From NCBI GenBank assembly GCA_030637845.1, contig DAOWFT010000012.1, positions 1 through 8,097 of the forward strand: a DNA stretch of 8,097 bases, given 5' to 3'. This DNA comes from Thalassospiraceae bacterium (GTDB lineage Bacteria > Pseudomonadota > Alphaproteobacteria > Rhodospirillales > Magnetovibrionaceae). The notes below the pieces were generated by a model, which searched no databases, was not told where the DNA came from, and saw only the letters and a program-made list of their open reading frames with translations. How positions within the stretch are numbered: the first letter of the stretch is position 1; every line of letters starts with the position of its first letter. Of this stretch, positions 1-5,475 are shown one piece after another. The translations under genes were made by a program, and so were the position numbers.

Positions 1-171
1 ATTGATAAAGCTAGAGCACTTATTCAAAGCACCAATGAAATTATACAGTTTATTAAAGAAAAACTTCCTGAAGATATGGTTTGGCCCGAATATGACCACA
101 AAATTAAGTTAGAATTTAGCAAGTTGATAATTCAGGAAAAAAATAAGGAAGAAGGCGGTGGTGGAGCTTAA
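1..171 (+). CDS. C-terminal end of an unidentified AT-rich protein (partial, 56 residues visible)
   Basis: An open frame enters from the left edge and ends at TAA (169-171). The visible peptide is rich in Lys, Glu and Ile, looks mostly helical and amphipathic (for example EIIQFIKEKLPEDMVW), and finishes with the low-complexity tail EEGGGGA. I recognise no family, and no start is in the window. Codon choice is strongly AT-biased (AAA, GAA, ATT, TTT), unlike the GC-richer genes beside it, which would fit a recently acquired gene. The stop codon interlocks with that of convergent purK: the palindrome TTAA at 168-171 supplies both TAA codons. That it is coding is inferred from the uninterrupted frame and the clean end; the function is unknown. 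Confidence 0.55.
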   Translation: MDKARALIQSTNEIIQFIKEKLPEDMVWPEYDHKIKLEFSKLIIQEKNKEEGGGGA

Positions 172-1271
172 ACTTTCGGTCCGCTACCTTTTTTGTAAAG
201 CCTGTTTATGTGGCCCATCTTGCGCCCGGGGCGGGCCTCGGCCTTGCCATAAAGGTGAAGCTTATTTTCCCCATCGGAAATAATTTTTTCCCAGTCATCG
301 GCATCTTTGCCAATAAGGTTTTTCATAACCGCGTCCGAATGGCGCTCAGGACTGCCAAGGCTTAGCCCGCAAACGGCGCGAACAAATTGTTCAAACTGGC
401 TGGTGGTGCAGCCGTCCTGTGTCCAGTGACCGGAATTATGTGGCCGCGGTGCCATTTCGTTTATTAAAATATCGCCGTCAGGACGGATAAACATTTCCAC
501 CGCCAGTAATCCGACAAGGCCCATCGCCGTTGCCATTTTTTCAGCCGTTTCAATGGCGCGGGTGCGCAGTTCATCGCTTATGTCTGCCGGTGCGATGGTG
601 GTATCCAAGATGCCGTTAATGTGGTGGTTTTGGACAACGTCAAAGCTTTCCATTTTTCCGTCAATCGCGCGGGCGCTAATCACCGAAACCTCTAGCTGAA
701 AATCCACAAATCCTTCTAAGATTGCAGCGTCTGATCCAAGCTCCGCCCATGCCTGTCCGGCATCGTCACCGGGGTTAATGCGGACTTGGCCCTTGCCGTC
801 ATAGCCGAGGCGCGTAGTTTTAAGTATGGCCGGTGTGCCAATATTTTTTACGGCGGCAGTTAATTCATCAATGCTGCTTACCTCGGCCCAGGGTGCGGTT
901 TTAATGCCCAGACTTTCGGCAAATGTTTTTTCCCTTATGCGGTCTTGGGCAATTTCGAGGCACTGCCAACCGGGGCGCACCGGTTTTATTTCGGTCAATA
1001 ATTTGACGCTGGCGGCAGGCACGTTTTCAAATTCAAATGTTATTACATCGACATTGTCGGCAAATTTCTTTAGCGCGCTTGCATCGTCATAGGGGGCGAC
1101 GGTTGTTTGTTCTGCCACCTGGGATGCGGGCGAGTTTTGTTCCGGGGTAAAGATGTGCGTTTTATAGCCAAGTTCAGCCGCGGCAACGGCTGTCATGCGT
1201 CCCAACTGGCCGCCGCCAATAATGCCGATAGTTGAACCGGGGGGGATTATTGCCTGATTGTTCATATTCAT
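168..1271 (-). CDS. purK: N5-carboxyaminoimidazole ribonucleotide synthase PurK
   Basis: Cytosolic ATP-grasp enzyme of de novo purine synthesis. It carboxylates aminoimidazole ribonucleotide (AIR) using ATP and bicarbonate to give N5-CAIR. The 367 residues match the usual family length. Visible marks are the N-terminal loop GIIGGGQLGRM (residues 16-26), the ATP-grasp segment KTTRLGYDGKGQ (151-162), EGFVDFQLEVSVI (186-198), and the metal/ATP-binding stretch NEMAPRPHNSGHWT (271-284), followed by the C-terminal LYGKAEARPGRKMGHIN. The start lies 9 nt after the purE stop with only a weak GGG-type ribosome site, so translation is probably coupled to purE. A second ATG two codons later is an alternative start. 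The 3' end meets the convergent gene at 1-171, and I see no hairpin terminator there. Confidence 0.96.
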   Translation of the reverse strand: MNMNNQAIIPPGSTIGIIGGGQLGRMTAVAAAELGYKTHIFTPEQNSPASQVAEQTTVAPYDDASALKKFADNVDVITFEFENVPAASVKLLTEIKPVRPGWQCLEIAQDRIREKTFAESLGIKTAPWAEVSSIDELTAAVKNIGTPAILKTTRLGYDGKGQVRINPGDDAGQAWAELGSDAAILEGFVDFQLEVSVISARAIDGKMESFDVVQNHHINGILDTTIAPADISDELRTRAIETAEKMATAMGLVGLLAVEMFIRPDGDILINEMAPRPHNSGHWTQDGCTTSQFEQFVRAVCGLSLGSPERHSDAVMKNLIGKDADDWEKIISDGENKLHLYGKAEARPGRKMGHINRLYKKGSGPKV

Positions 1272-1280
1272 TTAGCCCAA

Positions 1281-1772
1281 CTAGTCAGATGGCGTTTCGG
1301 CAACCGCACCTGTTTGCGCTGCCCGCCATTTGGCCAGTTCACTTGCCACGGATGTATCGGAAAGGGCAATTACGCTGGCTGCCAGAAGTGCTGCGTTTAT
1401 TGCACCGGCCTTGCCGATTGCCAACGCCCCAACCGGAACACCGCCCGGCATTTGCACTATTGATAAAAGCGAGTCCATTCCTTTTAATGATTTGCTTTCT
1501 ATGGGAACACCAAAAACCGGCAGCGTGGTCATGCTTGCGGTCATGCCGGGAAGATGGGCAGCACCGCCGGCACCGGCGATGATCACCTTTATTCCGCGCG
1601 TGTCTGCACTTTCGGCATATTCAATCATGCGTTTTGGTGTGCGGTGGGCCGAAACGATTCGGGTCTCGAACGCCACCCCAAGGGCCTCAAGGGTTTCGGC
1701 GCAGTTCTTCATGGTATCCCAGTCAGACTGGCTACCCATGATAATTCCTATAACTGCCTTGGCATCAGACAT
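1281..1772 (-). CDS. purE: N5-carboxyaminoimidazole ribonucleotide mutase PurE (class I)
   Basis: Moves the carboxyl group of N5-CAIR to C4, giving CAIR, directly after the PurK step. The 163-residue length is typical of bacterial class I PurE. Diagnostic motifs are IIMGSQSDWDTM (10-21), SAHRTP (41-46, with the catalytic His at 43), AGAGGAAHLPG (66-76) and QMPGGVPVGALAIG (107-120). The ATG is preceded by AGGGGA about 9 nt upstream on the minus strand. The presence of PurK next door confirms the class I, two-step route rather than the direct AIR carboxylase. It is the first gene of the operon, with a well-formed promoter at 1842-1869 and a leader hairpin at 1808-1828. The last ~20 residues are poorly conserved, as is usual in the family. 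Confidence 0.97.
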   Translation of the reverse strand: MSDAKAVIGIIMGSQSDWDTMKNCAETLEALGVAFETRIVSAHRTPKRMIEYAESADTRGIKVIIAGAGGAAHLPGMTASMTTLPVFGVPIESKSLKGMDSLLSIVQMPGGVPVGALAIGKAGAINAALLAASVIALSDTSVASELAKWRAAQTGAVAETPSD

Positions 1773-1807
1773 TGCCTAAAGTCCCCTTTGTTTCAAACGG
1801 TTAATTC

Positions 1808-1828
1808 CTTGGAGGTGTTATCCCCAAG
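1808..1828 (-). promoter_or_regulatory. Hairpin in the purE-purK leader
   Basis: On the minus strand CTTGGGG and CTCCAAG form a 7-bp stem (one G.U pair in RNA) closing the 7-nt loop ATAACAC. It would start only a few nucleotides after the predicted transcription start (about 1835) and lies about 35 nt before the purE start codon. No T-tract follows, so it is not a terminator. It could be a stabilising 5' hairpin, an RNA-level control element or, as DNA, an operator. It does not match the purine riboswitch core or the enterobacterial PurR operator as I know them. Confidence 0.35.
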
Positions 1829-1841
1829 AGGAAAGGCGGCA

Positions 1842-1869
1842 ATTATAGGGATAGCGGCCTCTCTTGCAA
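1842..1869 (-). promoter_or_regulatory. Probable sigma-70-type promoter of purE-purK
   Basis: On the minus strand TTGCAA (1869-1864) and a perfect TATAAT (1847-1842) are separated by 16 bp. This is the best consensus -10 in the window. Predicted transcription begins near 1835, giving a leader of roughly 62 nt before the purE ATG. The site lies in the divergent gap shared with the GGDEF-like gene. Confidence 0.65.
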
Positions 1870-1963
1870 GGGCTGGTTGTTGGCTGGTGAATATTGCCGT
1901 TTTTTTAAATATTTGGCGGTTATGCTACATTTTAAGCAGCACCTGATATCAGGAAATTAGACC

Positions 1964-2746
1964 ATGGCCGACGACCCCATTGGATCATCCGCACCGGTAC
2001 AGTCCGTTTTTCCAGAACGCGACCGAAAAATGCCGCGACAGGAAAAGGTCTACGACCCCTCAACCCGAAAAAAAGGCAGCGGCGGCGGCAGCGGCGGCGG
2101 TAAAAAGGAAAGCTCCAGCCACGGCCCGGGTCACGAAGACATAAGTGATGAAATATCCATTCTTGGGATTCCCAAGGCGGAGATGACCAAAAGCGTTAGC
2201 GATGCCATTAGTACTTTGCTGGAAGAAATAAACTTTCTTAAAAGCGAGCTGGTAAAATCCCACGGCCACGAAGCGTACCTTGAAGAGCAAGTCGAAATCG
2301 ATATTGATTTACATGTTTTAAGAAGGCATGCGCTTGCTTCAAAAATAATACAATCGGTTGGTCGGGTCAGCGATGAAAGCGCGCCATATTCATTTATTTT
2401 TATTACCATAAAAAATGCCACCGCCATCGCTAGCGAGTTCGGACGGAGCGCATACGAAGAATTAATCAAGCAAGCCGCCGGCGCATTGCGCGAAGGGGTG
2501 GAGCAGGGCGACATGTTGGGCAGTCTTGAAAATCATGACTTTGGCATAATCCTGCCCGGCAACACCGTCGCGGATGCCGAAGTGAAAGCGCAATCATTGC
2601 TGCTTTCGCTGGGGGGCAGAAAGCTTGCATGGAAAGACAGCGCCCTTGATATAGATGCCGGATATGGAATAACTGAAATCAACGCAGGTGATAATACCGA
2701 AGATATTTTAGACAGGGCATTCGCCGACCAATTGCAAAGAGCTTAG
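1964..2746 (+). CDS. GGDEF-like protein with a degenerate active site
   Basis: 260 residues. Residues 1-60 are polar and low in complexity, with a Gly/Ser/Lys linker (GSGGGSGGGKK, 38-48). Residues 62-110 (ISILGIPKAEMTKSVSDAI, then a Leu/Glu-rich helix likely to be a coiled coil) resemble the N-terminal part of a familiar alphaproteobacterial GGDEF family. Residues ~112-258 keep the GGDEF-domain pattern: DLHVLRRHAL in place of the D-L-T-x-L-x-N-R-R opening, a beta strand SFIFITIK, then DMLGSLENHDFGIIL and late GYGITEI. The signature is ENHDF (189-193) instead of GGDEF, and the acidic metal-binding and guanine-contact positions look substituted. It is therefore predicted not to make c-di-GMP; a scaffold or binding role is possible. 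The ATG has AGGAA 8 nt upstream. There is no signal peptide or membrane segment. TATGCT at 1921 may be part of its promoter. Confidence 0.8.
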   Translation: MADDPIGSSAPVQSVFPERDRKMPRQEKVYDPSTRKKGSGGGSGGGKKESSSHGPGHEDISDEISILGIPKAEMTKSVSDAISTLLEEINFLKSELVKSHGHEAYLEEQVEIDIDLHVLRRHALASKIIQSVGRVSDESAPYSFIFITIKNATAIASEFGRSAYEELIKQAAGALREGVEQGDMLGSLENHDFGIILPGNTVADAEVKAQSLLLSLGGRKLAWKDSALDIDAGYGITEINAGDNTEDILDRAFADQLQRA

Positions 2747-2774
2747 CTCATGAAGAACTTGGCCCATGAATGGT

Positions 2775-2978
2775 TTAGGCTATTATGTCCGGGATGCCGC
2801 CGCTTTCAATAATAAGTATTTGATCCTTTAGATAAAGTTTGCGTTTTTTAAGCCGCTGTATCTGTATCTGGTCAACATCACTGTCTAATGACAGTCTTTC
2901 AATTACATCATCAAGGTCACGATGCTCAATTTTGAGTTGTTCTAACTGATGCAGTTTGTTGTTGTCTTGATTGACCAT
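2775..2978 (-). CDS. YdcH/DUF465 family micro-protein
   Basis: 67-residue charged, helical, soluble protein. The family pattern is a helical hairpin with LKIEHRDLDDVIERL (15-29) in the first half and RLKKRKLYLKDQI (42-54) in the second; the latter is the hallmark of DUF465. The ending GGIPDIIA is what I recall for many alphaproteobacterial members. The function of the family is not established. The ATG has GGGGA 4 nt upstream. The gene converges on the GGDEF-like gene with a 28-bp gap and no obvious terminator, and is divergent from a second DUF465 gene at 3159-3326. Confidence 0.88.
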   Translation of the reverse strand: MVNQDNNKLHQLEQLKIEHRDLDDVIERLSLDSDVDQIQIQRLKKRKLYLKDQILIIESGGIPDIIA

Positions 2979-3002
2979 AATGTCCCCGTTTGTGTTGGGT
3001 AG

Positions 3003-3030
3003 ATTTTAGCACAATTATTTCAAGCACAAA
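3003..3030 (-). promoter_or_regulatory. Probable promoter of the minus-strand DUF465 gene
   Basis: Minus-strand TTTGTG (3030-3025) and TAAAAT (3008-3003) are separated by 16 bp, giving a short leader before the ATG at 2978. The -10 element sits in the context GCTAAAAT, which also occurs on the opposite strand (3083-3090) upstream of the divergent DUF465 gene, so the two genes may be matched in expression. Confidence 0.42.
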
Positions 3031-3040
3031 GAAAGCAGTG

Positions 3041-3084
3041 AAAGGCCAGGTAAAGGCCCGGTAAAGGCCAGGTAAAGGCTTGGC
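3041..3084 (+). repeat. Four-copy 11-bp tandem repeat between divergent DUF465 genes
   Basis: Four consecutive 11-bp units begin at 3041, 3052, 3063 and 3074. The consensus is AAAGGCCAGGT; the second copy has a C at position 8 and the fourth drifts at its end (AAAGGCTTGGC). Because 11 bp is close to one DNA turn, the GGCC cores face the same side of the helix. The array stops exactly where a TAAAAT -10-like box (3085-3090) begins, so it fills the region where upstream promoter contacts for the + strand gene would lie. It may be an operator array or a product of replication slippage. Confidence 0.85.
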
Positions 3085-3090
3085 TAAAAT
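3085..3090 (+). promoter_or_regulatory. Possible -10 element for the plus-strand DUF465 gene
   Basis: TAAAAT at 3085-3090, about 70 nt before the start codon, in the same GCTAAAAT context as the -10 of the divergent gene. No good -35 box is present; the place it should occupy is inside the 11-bp array. Weak evidence on its own. Confidence 0.3.
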
Positions 3091-3158
3091 AGTGGATTTT
3101 TCCTCTTTCAGGCATTAAGATTCAAGGCTCAGGCAGCTCGAACCAGGGAGAAAAAAAT

Positions 3159-3326
3159 ATGGGACATAAAGACCGGATTGTTTCACTCGAAGCCCGTCAC
3201 CACGAACTTGAAGAGGCCATTAACGCACAAACTGCAAGGCCGCATCCCAACGAAGACGAAATTCACTCCCTGAAAAAAGAAAAACTCCGAATAAAAGATG
3301 AAATCAGCACCCTTAGTGGTGTCTAG
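3159..3326 (+). CDS. Second YdcH/DUF465 family micro-protein
   Basis: A 55-residue gene: ATG at 3159, TAG at 3324-3326. The start has a good ribosome site (GGGAG, 3146-3150, 8 nt spacing). The protein begins MGHKDRIVSLEARHHELEEA and carries the DUF465 hallmark LKKEKLRIKDEI at residues 38-49, aligned with RLKKRKLYLKDQI of its divergent neighbour. It is shorter than that paralogue and lacks the PDIIA ending. Predicted to be a soluble helical hairpin of unknown function. The stop codon lies inside the first unit of an 11-bp tandem repeat, so the end of the gene may have been shaped by repeat expansion. Confidence 0.85.
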   Translation: MGHKDRIVSLEARHHELEEAINAQTARPHPNEDEIHSLKKEKLRIKDEISTLSGV

Positions 3327-3376
3327 CCATTGCCTAGCCAATGTCTGGCCAATGTCTGGCCATTGTCTAGCTAGCG
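3323..3376 (+). repeat. 11-bp tandem repeat starting across the DUF465 stop codon
   Basis: Four full units start at 3323, 3334, 3345 and 3356, with a decayed fifth at 3367. The consensus is CTRGCCAWTGT (R = A/G, W = A/T). The first unit includes the TAG stop of the upstream gene. Copies alternate between CATTG and CAATG cores, so neighbouring copies can pair as short stems. The sequence is unrelated to the array at 3041-3084 except for a GGCCA core, yet the period is the same. Confidence 0.8.
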
Positions 3377-3434
3377 CTTGTGCGTCAATATCATTACACT
3401 TTCATCGGTTTTAATAATGGCCCGTAAACCTTAA

Positions 3435-3453
3435 GGGGGCGGGGCTTGGGGGG
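3435..3453 (+). promoter_or_regulatory. G-rich tract over the prpE ribosome-binding region
   Basis: Three G-runs of 5, 4 and 6 bases (3435-3439, 3441-3444, 3448-3453) end 4 nt before the preferred ATG. The last run is the likely Shine-Dalgarno element for that ATG; the first is better placed (6 nt) for the upstream in-frame TTG at 3446. The density of G could allow a quadruplex in the mRNA if one run is split, which would interfere with initiation. Confidence 0.4.
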
Positions 3454-3457
3454 ATGT

Positions 3458-5401
3458 ATGTCAAATCCTTATGAACAGGCGTACGCAAGATCAATTACCG
3501 ACCCGGAAGGGTTTTGGGGAGAGGTGGCGCGGGATATTCGCTGGGATAGTCCATGGGAAAAAGTTCTCGATCGCTCCAACCCGCCATTTTATCGTTGGTT
3601 CAGTGGTGCCACCTGTAACACCTGCTTTAATGCGCTGGATATTCATGTGGAAGAAGGCCGCGGTGATCAGGCGGCGCTGATATATGACAGCCCCATGACC
3701 GGCGGCACAAAAAAAACCTATTCATATTCGGAACTGCGCGATGAGGTGGCCCTGTTTGCCGGCGTGTTAAAAGACCAAGGAGTTAAAAAAGGCGACAGGG
3801 TAATCATATACATGCCGATGATTCCTCAGGCCGCAATTGCCATGTTAGCCGTGGCGCGGCTGGGCGCGGTTCATTCGGTGGTGTTTGGCGGTTTTGCTTC
3901 GGCTGAACTTGCAACCCGCATTGATGATGCCAAACCCAAGGTAATGATTTCTGCCAGTTGTGGGCTTGAGCCGGGACGCACCATTGAATACAAGCCGCTG
4001 CTGGACGGTGCCATTGATATGGCGACCCACAAGCCCGATGCCTGCATAATATTTCAACGAGACGAAGTAAAAGCAGATTTGAACACGGACCGTGATGTTG
4101 CCAGAGATGTTGCCAGAGATATTGCCAGAGACGTTGACTGGGCTGAGGCGGTATCCAAGGCAACGCCAGCCGACCCAGTATCGGTAGCGGCAACTGATCC
4201 GCTTTATATTTTATATACATCGGGCACCACGGGCATACCAAAAGGCATTGTTCGCGATAACGGCGGACACATGGTCGCGTTAAAATGGACAATGAAAGCC
4301 ATTTATGATGTTGGCCCGGGTGATGTTTTCTGGTCGGCATCCGATGTCGGCTGGGTTGTCGGGCATAGCTATATTGTTTATGGGCCGCTGCTGGCCGGTT
4401 GCACCACGGTAATGTTTGAGGGAAAGCCGGTGGGTACACCAGATGCGGGCGCATTCTGGCGAGTAATTTCGGAACACAATGTGAAAGCGTTGTTCACGGC
4501 GCCCACGGCTTTTCGCGCCATAAAACGCGATGATCCAGATGCCCTGCTGATGAAAAAATATGACCTTAGTAATTTCAAGGCACTTTTTCTGGCGGGCGAG
4601 CGAACCGATCCCGACACCCTGGAATGGGCGCAAAAAAACCTCGGCACGCCGGTAATTGATCACTGGTGGCAGACGGAAACCGGTTGGGCCATAGCCGCTA
4701 ACTGTCTTGGCCTGCACGCATTCCCGGTCAAGCCCGGCTCACCGACCAAGGCAGCCCCGGGCTGGGACGTGCAGGTATTGGGCGAGGATAAAAAACCGGT
4801 CAAAGCCGGAGACATAGGTGCCATTTGTTGCAAGTTGCCGTTACCACCGGGAACCCTGCCGACCCTATGGAATGCCGATGAGCGTTACGTTGAGGCGTAC
4901 TTGGAAGATTATCCGGGGTTTTACAAAACCGGTGACGCGGGCTTTATGGACGAAGACGGCTATATTTATGTGATGACCAGAACCGATGACATCATAAATG
5001 TTGCCGGACACAGGCTTTCCACCGGACAAATGGAAGAGGTTCTCTCGGCCCATCCAGATGTTGCCGAGTGCGCGGTTATTGGCGTTGCCGATGATTTGAA
5101 GGGGCAATTGCCGCTTGGCTTTGTGGTGCTTAAGTCAGGGGTTGAGCGCGATCATAATGAAATCCTCAAAGAGGTAGTAGCAATGGTTCGCAAACAAATT
5201 GGCCCGGTTGCGGCATTTAAAACCGCAACGATTGTTAATCGCTTGCCAAAAACAAGGTCAGGAAAAATATTGCGCGGCACCATGCAAAAAATTGCCGACA
5301 ATCAGGAATATAAGGCACCGGCGACCATAGACGATCCGGCCATCTTGGCGGAAATAAAAACGGCACTGGAAAGCGTCGGTTACGCCGAGGCCAGAATCTA
5401 A
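3458..5401 (+). CDS. prpE: Propionyl-CoA synthetase (acetyl-CoA synthetase-like, PrpE)
   Basis: AMP-forming acyl-CoA synthetase, 647 residues from the ATG at 3458; an in-frame TTG at 3446 would add four. It activates propionate with ATP and CoA, via acyl-AMP. Motifs in order: the PrpE-type ALDIHVEEGRGDQ and ISASCGLEPGRTIEYKPLLD, P-loop YTSGTTGIPKG (253-263), IVRDNGGH, TAPTAFRAIKRDDP, WWQTETG (403-409), YKTGDAG (489-495), RTDDIINVAGHRLSTG, and PKTRSGKILR with the adenylation lysine at 603, the usual target of protein acetylation. The PrpE-specific motifs favour propionate over acetate, but acetate activity is possible. The start ATG gives MSNPYEQAYARS, the usual family N-terminus. A 12-bp in-frame repeat adds about 12 residues (RDVA-type, 212-227). 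No methylcitrate-cycle or carboxylase gene lies next to it here. The 3' end overlaps another tandem array and then a terminator. Confidence 0.9.
   Translation: MSNPYEQAYARSITDPEGFWGEVARDIRWDSPWEKVLDRSNPPFYRWFSGATCNTCFNALDIHVEEGRGDQAALIYDSPMTGGTKKTYSYSELRDEVALFAGVLKDQGVKKGDRVIIYMPMIPQAAIAMLAVARLGAVHSVVFGGFASAELATRIDDAKPKVMISASCGLEPGRTIEYKPLLDGAIDMATHKPDACIIFQRDEVKADLNTDRDVARDVARDIARDVDWAEAVSKATPADPVSVAATDPLYILYTSGTTGIPKGIVRDNGGHMVALKWTMKAIYDVGPGDVFWSASDVGWVVGHSYIVYGPLLAGCTTVMFEGKPVGTPDAGAFWRVISEHNVKALFTAPTAFRAIKRDDPDALLMKKYDLSNFKALFLAGERTDPDTLEWAQKNLGTPVIDHWWQTETGWAIAANCLGLHAFPVKPGSPTKAAPGWDVQVLGEDKKPVKAGDIGAICCKLPLPPGTLPTLWNADERYVEAYLEDYPGFYKTGDAGFMDEDGYIYVMTRTDDIINVAGHRLSTGQMEEVLSAHPDVAECAVIGVADDLKGQLPLGFVVLKSGVERDHNEILKEVVAMVRKQIGPVAAFKTATIVNRLPKTRSGKILRGTMQKIADNQEYKAPATIDDPAILAEIKTALESVGYAEARI
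4091..4138 (+). repeat. In-frame 12-bp tandem repeat inside prpE
   Basis: Four 12-bp units start at 4091, 4103, 4115 and 4127, with consensus AGAGATGTTGCC. They encode RDVA, RDVA, RDIA and RDVD (residues 212-227). The family normally has one such Arg-Asp unit before the conserved Asp-Trp, in a surface loop between the N-terminal core and the P-loop. The period is a multiple of three, so the reading frame is kept. The enzyme is otherwise intact. Confidence 0.9.
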
Positions 5402-5436
5402 AAAGAATCTGAAAAGAATTTAAAAAGAATTTAAAA
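5393..5436. repeat. 11-bp tandem repeat starting across the prpE stop codon
   Basis: Four units start at 5393, 5404, 5415 and 5426, consensus AGAATYTAAAA (Y = C/T). The prpE stop TAA (5399-5401) is in the first unit. Because 11 is not a multiple of three, the next copies carry TGA (5410) and TAA (5421) in the two other frames, so translation is stopped in all three frames within 25 nt. On the minus strand the array follows the shared terminator hairpin and supplies repeated T-runs beyond it. Confidence 0.88.
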
Positions 5437-5437
5437 A

Positions 5438-5471
5438 AATCCGCCGCTACTTTTTATGGTAACGGCGGATT
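5438..5471. terminator. Bidirectional intrinsic terminator shared by prpE and trcR
   Basis: AATCCGCCG (5438-5446) and CGGCGGATT (5463-5471) form a perfect 9-bp stem, with a possible short TAC/GTA extension inside the loop. Seven A residues flank the left side and seven or more T residues the right, so both transcripts end in a U-tract. The trcR stop codon (5476-5478) lies within the right-hand T-tract, which makes the hairpin its immediate 3' end. Confidence 0.9.
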
Positions 5472-5475
5472 TTTT

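Noticed and set aside
1330..1779. Long plus-strand frame opposite purE
   Set aside because: Antisense shadow of a well-conserved gene; no ribosome site and no recognisable protein pattern.
3041..3376. CRISPR-like array
   Set aside because: Units are contiguous 11-mers with no spacers, and no cas genes are present.
3804..4454. 216-codon minus-strand frame opposite prpE
   Set aside because: Composition is dominated by His, Pro, Gln and Trp from the codon bias of prpE on the other strand; no start signal or domain.
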